DNA of 64,000 nucleotides, taken from positions 7,246,438 to 7,310,437 of the forward strand of contig JAJEKV010000040.1 of the NCBI GenBank assembly GCA_021234155.1. The letters are read 5' to 3'. The translations under genes and the position numbers were made by a program. Each line of letters begins with the position of its first letter. Position 1 is the stretch's first letter. Shown piece by piece: positions 38,000 to 50,938 of the stretch. This DNA is from Isoetes taiwanensis. Taxonomy: Eukaryota; Streptophyta; Lycopodiopsida; Isoetales; Isoetaceae. The notes under the pieces were generated by a model, which was given only the letters and a program-made list of their open reading frames with translations, was not told where the DNA came from and did not search any database.

Positions 38000-40350
38000 G
38001 GAATCAAATCAGACCCAGCTTGGTTCTTAGATCAAACACGGATCATTCCTGGCGAATCGGATGCCTATTCCACTACTTTGGTTTCTCTATCCGTTCAATT
38101 CTCCTGTAGGCTTTATAATCCGCCCACTTGAGCTCTACAAGCGGTCTTGCATGCCCAAAGCAGAAGGCGGATCGGTATAAGCTCAATCCATGTTCTCTGA
38201 CTTATCTAATCGATTTGGCGGGGCCAGTTCAGAGATTTCTCTCACGATATATCGAGTTTGAAGATCTGATCTTTGATACCCGCGTGTACTGCAATATGGT
38301 AAACCATAGCAACCTTTTAACTTACATTTAAATAACATTGTTAGCTCCTAGGGCCTAATATCTAATGTAAACCATGTAAGCTTATGGGTTCTCTGCCCCC
38401 ATGATCTGCTAGCCTTGTCGCTAATATTTAATATTAGCGCTCCCTAACCGGACCATTAACATGTATGACTCCCATTTACCGCATTTAAATCACTTGGTAG
38501 AGCGGAGATTCGGTCAACACGGCCCATAAATCCGCGATAATAATACCCTGCTCATGGACGTCCGTCAAAGGGCAGTCCGGTATGTAATCCTCCCCCTCCT
38601 TTTGGACCTTGCCCTCAAGGTTGATCCTTTAGATAGAGGCTGCTGGGTTACTCAGGTCTCCTAGGTGGCATCCTGGGAGGCGGTGCTATCGCTGAACCCG
38701 GATGTTCTACCACATCCCTATTGCGCGGTATAGACTCTTTTATCTAAAGGCGTTACGGCATTCTGAGGAGGTGGGCGATCGGTGCTGCGGACTAACCCGC
38801 GATTGGCGGTATCCGATTATAGCCCTCTTGGTGACTTACACCGGAAACCTTTTGAGGTTGGATCCCTACTTCTGTGGTAAGTTCAACTAAATCTGTTGTT
38901 CCCAGATCCTTTTAGTAATCCTAGAGGTTGGCTCTATGAATGGTTGACTTGCAGAGCCCATTTGGTTAAAGGCCGCAATGTGTTCATTCTTATTTTGAGG
39001 ATAAAGCGACCCATAAGCGTAATCACCTTCCGCATAAGAAATATCTCGTCTATGTTTGATTACTTGAAGGGCGCTTGCCCTATCTTGAGCTGCCAATGCT
39101 TGCTTGCCTTTGCCGGGATTGTCATAATGACATGTCCTTTCTTGTTCTAAAATTATGCATTCGAGAATAAGCCCTTGGGTTTCGGCCCATCATAATACAA
39201 AGGGGTCAAGATTCTGAGTGTGATGGCTATATTATAAAGCGAACTCTCTAGATAGGTAAATAATCTTCCCACCCTGGAGCTTCTTCTAAATGGACAAAAC
39301 TTTGCAACTTTGTCCTCCCAAGATCATGTTTATGCTTTCGGTTTTGTCAGTTTTGTGGATGATTACCACTACTCATGTACAATGAATCCTCAATCCTTTC
39401 CTGAAGATCTCTCCGGAATGGCCGTGAACTTAGTATCTCGATCACTTACAATGGACAAAGGGAAGTCAAAAGTTGGAAATATGTTTTTGCATATAAATAG
39501 CGCTACGTCATCGTAGCCTCCCCTTTCAATGCTATAAAACTTAGCATGCTTGGTTCATGGAGTCCACTTATTACCAAAATCGGTATACTTGCCTAAGCAG
39601 GTTCTAGGTAGTGCAGTGTAAGTCCGCCTCCACGGCTTTTCCATTCATTTTGGTATAGGGAGAGTTTGTAACAATCCGATTTTCCCATGATCCGCCTTCC
39701 GCTTGACACACAGCGGTGACTTACCAAGTCCTTAACCCGATCTTGCAACTCACGGCGATGGTAGAACCTCTTAACCAACTCACCGTCTTCATTCACCTCC
39801 TTACCCGACGTGAGTGTCATGGTGCTCACGTAGAACCAGTTCCCTAAGGTCCCCACTTGAAGGAACATAAATCCTTCCCTTATAATGCAAACCCTCTTGC
39901 TTTCGGTCCGGCTCGGCTTGACCATTCTTAGGATCTTATTTGATCCTGGGGATATCGTAAAGTCCTTTGTATAAGATCACTTGCCAAAAGTCGTTAAGGT
40001 ATTATATGTAACCCTTGATAATCCATCGACAATTTGGATTATTTTGCACGTGCTCAATGGAAAAATGGAACTCATGGAGGAAGTCTAGCCACCTAGCACA
40101 TCTCGGCCTAATTTAAACCGAAGCTTTGCAAAATTTCTCGATGGTTTTATGGTCGGTATAGGCGTGATAAGCTTACTTGTGACTCTTGGCTCGTCCCACC
40201 TCATGAGCAAAGTGCCTTCCACGTCTTTAACGCATGCACAATGGCGGCAACTCTTACGTTCCATAAGTGCATGAATTCCTCCTGGGACTTGGTTTTCCGA
40301 CTTTCATAAGCCACCACATGACCACGCTACATCAATATCTAGCATTATAA
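38000..40350 (-). mobile_element. decayed Ty3/gypsy pol 3' half
   Basis: On the minus strand the order is that of a Ty3/gypsy polyprotein. RNase H starts near 40,340 with VVAYESRKTKS and VHALKTWK, then RCARWLDFLHEFHFSIEHV near 40,050-40,110. Integrase has SIVSDRDTKFT at about 39,455-39,425, containing the second catalytic aspartate, and a degraded HPQ(TDGQ) motif near 39,390. A post-integrase segment AAQDRAS...HRRDISYAEGDYAY lies at 39,093-39,010. A closing GGCAAGGTCCAAAAGGAGGG purine-rich tail is near 38,620, with a presumed 3' LTR below it. Stops and frameshifts are frequent. RT and protease are missing above 40,350. Confidence 0.85.
38419..38439. repeat. 21-bp palindrome
   Basis: CGCTAATATT, one base, then AATATTAGCG: perfect 10-bp arms around a single T. 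It lies in the presumed LTR of the gypsy remnant. It has no clear function. Confidence 0.8.
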
Positions 40351-41948
40351 CGGGGTTTTTGTGAGTTTTATACGCTTTTGGCATGGTTTCATATGATTTC
40401 ATGGGCGTATTGCAGGGGCATACTAATCGGTATATCTAGAGTGCTTTCCGCATTTATTATCTAAATTCCATATCATCAATGGTTTTACTCCCTTTTATTT
40501 TTATTCCTCTATTTTCTTTTGTAAATAACCTTAAAAACATCGATGTTTCACTTTACAGGGTTTTAGGGTTATCTCAAGCATTCTCTGTCTGCGTCCTGGT
40601 ATCGCGAGGTGCTGCGGGTTTTAAGGTTTGCCATGATGGGTCGGATTTGTGTGTATCCGGTTTCACGCCAGGTCTAAGGCTGATCGGTTCCAGACCACGA
40701 GACCTTGCACTGTGACATGTAAGCGTAATCTCATGCATGATGCTGGAGTTAATTGCACATTGTTAGGTTGATGCATGATTTGTCTTGAGAAGGAACTTAT
40801 AGAAACATGGCGAGATGGAGAAGCATCAATCTTGGTACGAGGTGCTCTATAGCATGCCAGACTCTTTGGTTGGTCCATGACGTTCGCGAAGCAGGTTGTT
40901 GGCAATTTCATCTCTAGGAAGAAAGTAGCAATGACAAAAGTCCAATTTGTGAGGGCCTCTTTTCTGGGTGAAAGACAACCAATAGTTTGACATTGCATCT
41001 CCTGCAAGTAAAACTAGTAGGTGTGGCATCACAAGTTGCCCATGTCCAGTCTTATTCTTTCATTTTCTCTTCTCTCCGCATGCAATCTTTCTGTTTTGTT
41101 CTCTATCGTTGCTCTCTTTAGCTATGACTGTTGCGGGGGACATTTACGAAATATAATGGGTATGACACGTAATATATTACAAGAAGGTTGGCAACCATGA
41201 AATCGGTTCGTTGAATCAATGAATTTATTAGCATGTTGCCATCATATAGAAGTAAAGCTTCGATATTTACTTGTTGCAGTAACTGCTTTACCATGAGGCA
41301 CACGGTACATTCTCGTGTCTTTGGTCAAACCGTCTTTCTGCGGCGATTGGATTTGAACTCTTCCCTTATCTTCCTCTTTAGCCTTGGTTAGACATGGCAG
41401 GGAATGAAGTGAATCGAAGCCAACGATAGGTGTCTACATGGAATGATTAAACTCAATAGGGTTTTGTCAGTTCAAAAGTCGGCCTCTGATGGCGAAAATC
41501 TCTAAAGGCCTCATGGACAATGGTTCGCGGAGTTGAATGGCCAGACAATGTTAAAAGCAGTTGTCGTGGGTTGCGAGGTTATACTAGATATTGGTTGAAA
41601 AGTGGGAGCTCTTGTCTTTGCTTGTGAAGGGTTAAGAGCATTTTCTTAAAAATACTCGGCAATGCTTGCTCGGTGACAAAGCATTGTGGCATTAACAAAA
41701 GCATCTTTGTGTTTGCATGTGACACGCTTTGCGATTGGGGATTCAAACATATCCTCTGTTTGAAATCTTTTGAAACCTTGAGTCCTTTGTTTGTTATTGG
41801 AATAATGAATAAGTTTTCAACTCCACCAACAGCAGGTGGACATGGTACGTAGTCTTCCTTGCCTTTCTTATCTTGACCAATCTTGAAATTCATTTCTTTT
41901 GAGGAGTTCGTAACAGGTGGTATGTCGAAACTGTTTATCATTGAACAT
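40351..41948. other. no recognised gene; ends at assembly gap
   Basis: Open frames of about 100-120 codons occur on the minus strand (40663-41007, 41579-41941) but show no conserved motif. Confidence 0.3.
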
Positions 41949-42608
41949 NNNNNNNNNNNNNNNNNNNNNNNNNNNNNNNNNNNNNNNNNNNNNNNNNNNN
42001 NNNNNNNNNNNNNNNNNNNNNNNNNNNNNNNNNNNNNNNNNNNNNNNNNNNNNNNNNNNNNNNNNNNNNNNNNNNNNNNNNNNNNNNNNNNNNNNNNNNN
42101 NNNNNNNNNNNNNNNNNNNNNNNNNNNNNNNNNNNNNNNNNNNNNNNNNNNNNNNNNNNNNNNNNNNNNNNNNNNNNNNNNNNNNNNNNNNNNNNNNNNN
42201 NNNNNNNNNNNNNNNNNNNNNNNNNNNNNNNNNNNNNNNNNNNNNNNNNNNNNNNNNNNNNNNNNNNNNNNNNNNNNNNNNNNNNNNNNNNNNNNNNNNN
42301 NNNNNNNNNNNNNNNNNNNNNNNNNNNNNNNNNNNNNNNNNNNNNNNNNNNNNNNNNNNNNNNNNNNNNNNNNNNNNNNNNNNNNNNNNNNNNNNNNNNN
42401 NNNNNNNNNNNNNNNNNNNNNNNNNNNNNNNNNNNNNNNNNNNNNNNNNNNNNNNNNNNNNNNNNNNNNNNNNNNNNNNNNNNNNNNNNNNNNNNNNNNN
42501 NNNNNNNNNNNNNNNNNNNNNNNNNNNNNNNNNNNNNNNNNNNNNNNNNNNNNNNNNNNNNNNNNNNNNNNNNNNNNNNNNNNNNNNNNNNNNNNNNNNN
42601 NNNNNNNN
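41949..42608. other. assembly gap of 660 N
   Basis: All bases are N. Any open frame crossing it is meaningless, and the true distance may differ from 660. Confidence 1.
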
Positions 42609-42649
42609 ATGTTGTACTTCGTTCAGTTGCATTATTGCTTAATTATTCT

Positions 42650-44230
42650 TAAACTAGGTTAGCTATATTTAATAATTAAATTATAAAAAGTGGAAACCTA
42701 ACCTTAAACCCTAATTCCGAATTTGGGAAGCAATCTAATATTAAAAAGGAGCCTAAAATACCAAATTAGCTAATATTAGCCAACTTGGGGCTGCCACCTG
42801 GCCCGAATGATTGGACAAAGGGAGTTACTAACTTGGGGCCAAATTGGGGTTTTGCCCCCATTTGCCCCCTAGTCCGAATTAGGAGCAATTGGAGATGGAG
42901 GGAGGAGGAGGAGGCGGCCGGTCGAGGCACCCTTAGGCAGAAATGGAGCCGGGGAGGGCGGCGGTGGCCACCCTTGCTAGCGCTGGCAACACATTAATAT
43001 CCGATCTTTGGCCTTAAAGTCAGGGAAGATGGAAGTGCAATAATGGATCAATGGGAACTTCTAGGGTGGGTGGTTAGTAACTTCATGTTCTAGAGTGGCG
43101 CCCTGTTGGGCATTTGTGTTCATTTCAAGCTATTCTCTGTGCTTTACTTGTAGGAACTAGCCCTTGATGATTGCAAGGTGAGTTCTCTTTATCTCTGGTC
43201 TGGTCTTGCTCTTAGGGATGGATTGATGAGTCCTTTGTATGGTATTACTCTGGAAATTAAGGGGTAGAGACCTCTGAGCATGTTTAGTAGTATATGTTCG
43301 TTGATCCTGTATTTCCATTGATTCTTGACTGTATACGAGAACCACCCAGATGCATTAGATGCTATGGAATGGCTTAAGCACCCGAAAAGACCTTGATGGT
43401 GAAGTGGGGGTAGGAGTCTTGCATGAACATAAAGGCTCACAAGGAACTCCTCTGATGGGCTAGGCACGATAAGGTCACACGTAGAGGCGGGTATGGAGTG
43501 GAAACACTCCACAGGTGTAGAGGTGTGACGTATGGGGCACCTTGCACTGGTAGATTTAGGGTGAGTAAATTAGTCTGGATCACGAGTGCGTGATGCGGCG
43601 TATTCTCTAGCTCACCCATGGAACCCGCTGCGATCACGGAAGGGGACACTTCACGGCTGCCTCAGCGGACTAGGGCTTCATGAACCGGGCGGGCTCGAGG
43701 TGATACCTTAGTCTGCGTCTCAGGAGAGCTATAGTGATGCCTGTATGATTCGACTCATGCAAGTGTGGGAGGCGGATGGGTGGACAACCTAGCCAGCACA
43801 TTTCTATACCGGCCAGCCCGGGTTATACCTCACATCTGGTGATCTCTTGAGGCCAGGAGCGTCGATCCATCCTCCTGATCACGAGCAGGGGTAGAACGCA
43901 GGGTTTGGGGTGTTTTCGCCAGTTAGATGCATATTCTTTCTTTGTTAGTACTTGGATGGATGTACCACCCCTTCATTGGTGGTTATTTATATGTGATTTA
44001 TCGTGGTGCTAACATGTATTCAACGACACAGCGGCTTACAGGAGTCCCCCATTGAAGCGTGGGCGAGATGGCATACTCAGTGTCCTTCACTTTCGAAGAC
44101 ATCTTCCTCTCACGGATGGCGGGATGGTAGGAGATTTTGCTCATGGCGAGATGTAGTTTGCCATGGGAGGGGAAAGTCCGTATATATCTGTGGGGTGTCG
44201 TATATATTAGGGGAAGCGTCCACTGGTCAA
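42650..44230 (+). mobile_element. probable diverged LTR of the TGTGATGT family
   Basis: GC-rich landmarks follow the order seen in the LTR at 55,421-56,915 and the one at 60,047-61,621. They are a GGGGTAGAGACC block near 43,260, a TGGGCTAGGC block near 43,460, and a CACCCCTTCATTGGTGG...CAACG...AAGCGTGGGCGAGATGG stretch near 43,960-44,080. The last resembles the CACCCTTCGAGGTG to CGAAGGAGATGG segment of the solo LTR. The ends are not clear and there is no good primer site after it. Confidence 0.4.
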
Positions 44231-45389
44231 ATTACTCTATGGATCACAGAGGTATGTTGTCATATGGGCCTTCAATGTTGGATTGTGATCACATACATGT
44301 TCTAGTTGATAGGGTATAGGATTTTCATGTGGAATTGGTACCTATATAGAATTATGGCATCAAGAGAAGTATATGATTTATAGTGTAGGCATATTAATGA
44401 ATGAACTTGTGCAGGAAGTAATAAGCGTGGGACCAAACAAACCAAACATGTTACTAAATCAAACCTAAGCATAAAAGAACAACTCAATCGGCATGGCTTT
44501 GATCAACCTCTATATCCCACACATCATAAGCGATTCACATCGTGTGACTACGAGTCAATTCTAATATAAGTGACCATGAAATTGTAGGCATATGTACATT
44601 TCTGTCGTTCCTCAACCTTTGATTTCTTTCTTTTCCTCTCTAAATTTGCACGATCTAGAATTCTTGTTTCCTTGAAAGAAACTTACATAAACTTACATTG
44701 ATTAATACGCATGAATTATTGAGTCTAATGCAACCTCTAATAAAGTTAATTGACTTCTCCAGAATAGTAGAATGTAAATATTTCAAAGCTTCAATGATGC
44801 CATTCTTATCCTTTGTACATGTTAGGAGAACCATTCTAGAAGCCTAAAAAAAAGAAGAAAAAGTAAAAAGAGTGCATTCAAAGTTAGAAGAGATTGTTAG
44901 AAAACAATGAAAGTTTGCATGAATGTTCTCTCGTGAAATGGATTTATAGCATTCCTTCACGACATATCCTTGAGTTCTTCTTGCTCTGCCCTCCTCTTTA
45001 GAGTTGCCAACTGTACCCTTCCTTTGCGCATTCTCTTAATGCGCGCCGCTATGGCACCTTTCATTTGTCTCACAACATGGCATCTATATCATTATCATTG
45101 GTCGGTCTTAGAATTTTTGAGGATGCAAAGTGGCACCTATCTTACTTTTAATTTGATAATTATGGATTTACAATGAAGATGGCAATAGCATTCAAGCAAT
45201 GGGTTCATCCAACAATTCTCCCTTGTTACAAAGCTTTCCAGCTTTAAATTTTAAATTGGCAATTATCAATTACCCATGAAATAGCCTCATTATCACCAAA
45301 TGGCGGTGCCTGGATGGACTTCTCTACTCTATCTATCACATCTATCTGCTCCATCCATCACATCTATCTATACATCTATCTATCTATAC

Positions 45390-45431
<42 letters not shown>

Positions 45432-46364
45432 GGTAGCATCATCTTAAATGTTGTTGTATGGGCATGGAAAATGGGAGATGATTCAGAGCCAGGACCATGG
45501 CAAGCTGCAAGCTTGGCTTTCGTGACTTTGTTGGCCGAAATCGTGATGCCAATTTCCATTAGGGCTTGAATGGGTGAGCAGTTACCATATTGTAACCATG
45601 CTCATTATTTTAAGATAGAATAATTGATACATGGAAGAGCGAATTCAACGATATTTTGTAAAGAAGTTGTCCAATTTCGATTGCTTAGGGATTCTCTTTA
45701 TGCATTGTCTTCACTCTTTCTCGGGCACAGGGGACCATCGCAGTAATGCCCAACTTATTTTGCTTAGGGTATCCGAATATCTATGTTTGATAGATACAGT
45801 TGTGCTATAGCATAAAGTTGTCCTTTATATCTATAAGATTTAAAGGAAAATGCATTTGTTGCATATATTCTCGACTACTTGTCAAAATATTTGATATAGC
45901 CTCTAGGTTTCCAAAAGTACAACAATTGATTGAAAACTTGGTATCAATATTCTACACATAAGAAAGGTTATGAATCCCTTTATGGTGGGGATCTGTGTTT
46001 ATTAGTAAGCGTGTTACGCATCAAGCGAGAGCCGGTCATTTTATGCCGCACTCGATGTTATTGTTTGCTTGTTAAAATTAGCCTAATGTAAGTTGTAAAG
46101 CTCGGCTATTGGCGACATAGAAAAGAAAACTAGCGGCTTAGGCCGAGAACTTGAGCAGTATATATTATGCTTATGCAATGTGGAATTTGTTGTAAGAACA
46201 TGAAGGATTGCATACGGTAGAAGCAATGCAAGAGGTTTACTAGTACACTCTATGAAAGAATGAGACATGCGGTGATTAAGAAACTAATTTGCGAGAATGT
46301 TTGCCATTTGCAAACAGCCAATTAATTTTGCTTTGATATATTCAAGATTAAGTTTAACAGAAAA
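44231..46364. other. no recognised gene
   Basis: AT-rich DNA, containing the microsatellite listed separately. Short frames at 44,970 and 45,300 lack motifs. Confidence 0.35.
45336..45431. repeat. (ATCT)n microsatellite
   Basis: ATCT tetranucleotides with ACATCT and CCATCC interruptions, ending in an uninterrupted run of about 11 units before TATGG. Confidence 0.9.
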
Positions 46365-46670
46365 TGCATTTACTGTTGTGTGCATTATCTTTTGCAAAAA
46401 GCAAAGGTTTCGATAGTTTAGATCATTAGGCCCAGCTTAACTTAAAAATGTAGAGACACTTCCTTCTGAGATTATTCTCATTTTACTTCTCCTTAATGTC
46501 GGTTAGACATTAAAATTAACAAGGGCACATTAGCCTTCTCTTTGAAAATACATTTACTGTTGCTTGGCCATTATCCTTCCTTATGGCGAGCAAAGGTTTG
46601 ATGAGTTTCGTCATCAGCCTAGCTGAACTTAAATATAAGCGGATGCTTTCTTCGCAGGTTATCTCATTGC
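46365..46670. repeat. direct repeat, period about 185 bp, two copies
   Basis: CATTTACTGTTG, CATTATC, GCAAAGGTTT, ATCAKCC or ATTAGGCC, AGCTKAACTTAAA and CTTCCTTCTGAG or CTTTCTTCGCAG occur twice in order. Confidence 0.5.
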
Positions 46671-48051
46671 GTGAAACAACCACCTAAGGCGCCAACTCCT
46701 TCGTCTCCTTGAAACCACCTACCTACTATTTACAGTCTTACGCTGTCACTGCCATGTGGAGGAGCACCTACATCTAGATGGCATAAAGATACAGTGCCGC
46801 ATCAATCCACACTTTCTTCCACGTTTTCCAATCAGATTCATGAAATCCTGTATATGTACTCTTGTACATAAAGACCACAATTCTTGCACACATAAATATA
46901 CTCAATTCAAATCAGGCAGCACCATCTCAGAGGAGCAATAGAATTACTTATAAGACTATTGCATTATTCTGCATAAGTGGAATCACGTACATTACATACA
47001 CACCTTCATGCACCCGTCACCCATCAGGTTTTGATAAGAAAATGCAACTTCATGAGCCTGACCTCAAACTGTGATCTGCACCCCATATTTCAGCATTCAC
47101 AGACAGTCTCTCTTCTCTTCCTTATTCATGGACAGTATTCACTTATTAAGCTCCAACACTTGTAATCCAAGCGACGAACAAAAATGAACAAATAAAGAAT
47201 GCAAACTTTGGAAATACCTGCTGCAACTTTTAGATACCATTAAAAATATTCTGTTAGAATCCCAGAGATGTGTTTTGTGATTTGTGAGATAGAAAATGTG
47301 CAATCCCTATACCAATAATGTAGCCATCATCTTATAGTGGACATTTTGCTCACTGGCAGGCTGGTAGTATGTGGTACAAACCTTTGATGCTAGGATAAAT
47401 TTTTTTTGCAGAAATTTAATAGTTTGCTTGTGCTTGAATTGTTGTTTCTGCTATTCCAACACATTAGGAGAAACTCTCGTTTGCCTTTTATTCTGCACAT
47501 ACTTCTCAAATAAGATCAAACAGCATGAAGATTATTGGTTCATGGAACCAATAAGCCAACTTGTAGCAAACCTCAAAAACCTCTGAAGTATGTAAAGAAA
47601 TGGACGGACATGTGTATCCAAGCAGAAACAAAGAGACAGCTCACGTGAACTCCAAAAAGGAGTGCCAGATTTATCAACAATTTCCCACATTGGATTAGGT
47701 TTGTTGCATGTGACGTCTACCTTATATACGTTTTGCATAAACCAAGTATATGGCTTGGTTATGCCATAGCTAAAACTACACTTCCTTTACTCTATTTTGC
47801 TCTTCAGATCCAACCTGCGCCAAATGCTTCTTCACTAAAAGAAACTTGAAGCTCCTATCTGGCTTCATTTTACCAATGCAATATGCACCAAGTTTTTAGC
47901 CGATCTGCCATAACAGCCAAACTAATCCAGAACTTGCCGTCCATATAGTTGAAGCACTGAGACAAATATACATGCAGTATCATAATAAAACCATGGATGT
48001 CTTCCTTGTGCTAGAACGATCTGAAGCCAGAAGCCGACCTGATAAGCAAAG
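46671..48051. other. no recognised gene
   Basis: Splice-like CAG/GTATTT words appear on the minus strand near 47,218 but I could not link them to a coding exon. TTTCCCACATTGGATTAGG followed by CCTTATATA near 47,680-47,730 resembles an LTR promoter. Confidence 0.3.
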
Positions 48052-48462
48052 TCAGCGAAGCTCCGGCCCTAAACGGTATTGAAAACGGTGCGGCTTGTCA
48101 CCGACTTCACGAAAAGAAATAGAGAATAGATTCAATCTTTGGGGCGAGGCATGCAAAGAACAACCTTTATATTCTGAGAACAAAACCTTAATCTGAGGAA
48201 CAGCCCTGGGACGATTAGCGTGCAGCAAAAAATCGAAGCGCTTATCCTTATAAGCTTTATCTGGCCGATTCTTTTTGCCTTCGGTCACTGCGCAAGGAGA
48301 AAAAAGATGTGTTGTAGCAAAACTGGCAGAAAGATGGATGGATTTAAACTTTAAAACCTTAATCATGGATGGCAGAGGAGATTGCCGCCCATGATCTTCT
48401 CTGCCATCAAGAATAACATGCTGTTGAGAAGAAAAATGAAGGAAAAAATTTTGCCCTTTCAA
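48052..48462 (-). CDS. open frame of 136 codons, unrecognised
   Basis: The frame is open and of mixed composition, with a basic central part (KKNRPDKAYKDKRFDF) and no low-complexity bias. I recognise no domain, signal peptide or splice context. It could be a remnant or chance. It is listed only because it is one of the less trivial frames outside mobile elements. Confidence 0.15.
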   Translation of the reverse strand: MKGQNFFLHFSSQQHVILDGREDHGRQSPLPSMIKVLKFKSIHLSASFATTHLFSPCAVTEGKKNRPDKAYKDKRFDFLLHANRPRAVPQIKVLFSEYKGCSLHASPQRLNLFSISFREVGDKPHRFQYRLGPELR

Positions 48463-50089
48463 AAGCGGTGCAATATGGCCGGAAAAGCGTTAGCGCCAGC
48501 GTTGTTAGCGAACTGGAAAACTAGTTTAAAGCCGGTAGATTACAACCACGTCCTCACACATTTACTTTGTCCATAATCCTTTGCTTGCTTGTTCCTTGCG
48601 CACATGCACTCAGGATTTGAATAGCGTAGGCTAAGTGCGAGGATCCCGCAGCGCTGCTACGTACATGGGAAACACTGCGGAAACCGCAGGTATGAACAAT
48701 TTAAACACAAGGGATGCTGTAGTGCGGTCTTTGAGAACCGGTAACAGGCGTAATCCGATGAAATCTGCGGCATGAGCATTAAAAGCGATATAGTCAAAGT
48801 ACTTTAAAACATTATAAATTATAGCTCAAGACAATGGCTGGCCGGCCTACATACAGCTATTAGCGGAAGAAATACACAATAACTCACATTAAAGGCCGTT
48901 GGCGGAGTTGGGTGGATGAACCTCGTGTCGCATACTCTTCGGCCAAGTCGGCCTTTGAAGGACCTCTTACCCGCGAGTCCACTGAGTTGTGTGACCCGGC
49001 AAGCCCTAAGCACATGAGGATAACCGCCCAGTGTCATAGAGTACAAAGAATACCACAAAGAATCCACCCGGTGTTGAGCATGTAAAAGCGTGGGAGCAAC
49101 CTAGGCCACCCAGGCACAGCATCGAGACGCTAGGAATAAAAGACACAGGTGACACAATACCAAGACGATACATATGATATTCATTTGGATTATGTAAGCT
49201 ATACATGTGCCTAAAATATCAATTCTCGATGCCCACTTGATCCAATCCACAATCACAGCCGTATGGTAAAGCATCCATAAGCAAAAGCTTACCCTTAAGT
49301 AAGATGCCTAAAAGCATCAACCATTCCCTATGGGATTGCAATTTCATATTAGCTTCATATGATGCATTATGCCCATGTAAGGTTACTCATACATAAACAG
49401 GCGGTAGCGTTGATTTCTATTCTCTTCAAGTTTGCTCCTGCATTGGCTTGGGAACACCGGCCTTATACTTGCGTTGATTTCCCGATGGAGGTGATACTGT
49501 CTTGTGAGATGGTATAATATTTGTACGGCAGAGCCATCATGGTCTCTTCAACCATATAAAATACAAAATGATAAAATTATTTGTAAAATTTAGAGTGATT
49601 AGCACTTTGTTTACAGAGATAGCATTTTCATTGGTTTTAGATACGTTTCTTTTACCTTTGGGACTTCATGGCAGAGAAAAAGTAGGCATATGAACACCTT
49701 AATATTTTTTTTCCACATAGGAAAAGCATCTTCTAAAGTAATAAAGGGGTTTGAAACTTTTCCTCTATCCTATTTTGTGTAGTGAACAAGGTTCTACAGA
49801 AAATGTGGAATGGCATGTATTACTTTCATTGAATCGACTATTCTTTTTCTGCAAGAGCAGAGGAAATTGTTTAGCTAATCCTAAAAATAATGAATACTTG
49901 TTTCTTCTTGGCTAATTTTTGTTTTGTTTTTAAATCTCCTTCATAAAAACTAAGCGTAAAAGTGCACACTGACCCCCACTAAGAAATAGCCATTTGGCTA
50001 TTAATAACCCTTAATTTTTCACGGTGAAAACCCTACCTATTTTTCACTCCTTATGCGGAGGCCTTATTTTCACTCCTCCTGTGAAACCC
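48463..50089. other. no recognised gene
   Basis: Mixed composition. 48,600-49,200 is more GC-rich and may be LTR-derived. AATAGCCATTTGGCTATT at 49985-50002 is a short perfect hairpin. Confidence 0.35.
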
Positions 50090-50700
50090 CTTTAATTTCC
50101 ATGACTAGTGCCAAAGGGAGTCCAAAGGTTTCCCTTTAAAGTAATTTTGGGTATGACAATGTTAAGCGATGGACGTACTACCTTAATACTCAGTCGGTAG
50201 CAAATTAGCATAGACACCATAAAGGCTCCGTGTGTAGATATTTTGGAAAAAAAAAATAATTTCATGGAAGCCTTGTTTTTCAGAAAAGCTACGTTTTTGT
50301 TGCAAATAGAAACCCTTAAGATTTCGGTAAAGCCTAGCAAGGTTTGAGAATTTGGAAAATGGAAGGAACTGTGCGACTCGAAAGGGTTTTCAGGAGAACA
50401 ACCAAAGCAGTACATAAAACCATCAGGGGGTTCGTCTGTGGCTTTCGTGGTAAAAGAGATGGTTGGTGATCAAAATCCACTTCTTTTGAGTTTTAAACCA
50501 CTTGGGAAGCTCAAATGCGGAGTTGTGAAATATATGTTCTGTGTGAAATAATGGCTGCGTGATTACGACGGCTCCAATTTTAATTCTCTTAGTGGCTGAG
50601 GCCTGCAAGTTTTTCCAAATGATGGTGGACCATTCTAGACATTGGCGTACTCTTTCAATTGTGTTGCATGTCTCTTTGACTAGACGAATTCCAAAAACCA
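50090..50700 (-). mobile_element. possible LINE RT C-terminal remnant
   Basis: A minus-strand frame reads IERVRQCLEWSTIIWKNL followed by ATKRIKIGAVVITQPLFH, which resembles the region after the LINE polymerase palm (rl..W....Ls.agRi.li..Vl...p.y). The next frame downstream is open but unassigned. The similarity is weak. Confidence 0.3.
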
Positions 50701-50938
50701 AGGCTCTACATTAATAACATACCCTAACAGTTTATACTGGACCCCGTTCTGTATGACCAATGGCTTTTTGTAAAAGTTTGTGTTGTTCCAATGTCGACAT
50801 TAAAATGATATATTCAATTGTACAAGACACATTCAGATGATGGGTATGAACGATGCCATGGAAACCAATGACAGAAGCACCCCAACAACCTTTCTTATGT
50901 TATCTGGCTCAGACACTTCATCCTGCATGAGTGGTTGA

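Noticed and set aside
38419-38439. TAATATTA palindrome resembling a geminivirus origin loop
   Set aside because: The motif is in the stem, not in a loop flanked by a GC stem, and no Rep-like frame is nearby.
41868-42662. Open frames of about 240-260 codons across the gap
   Set aside because: They consist almost wholly of N and carry no information.
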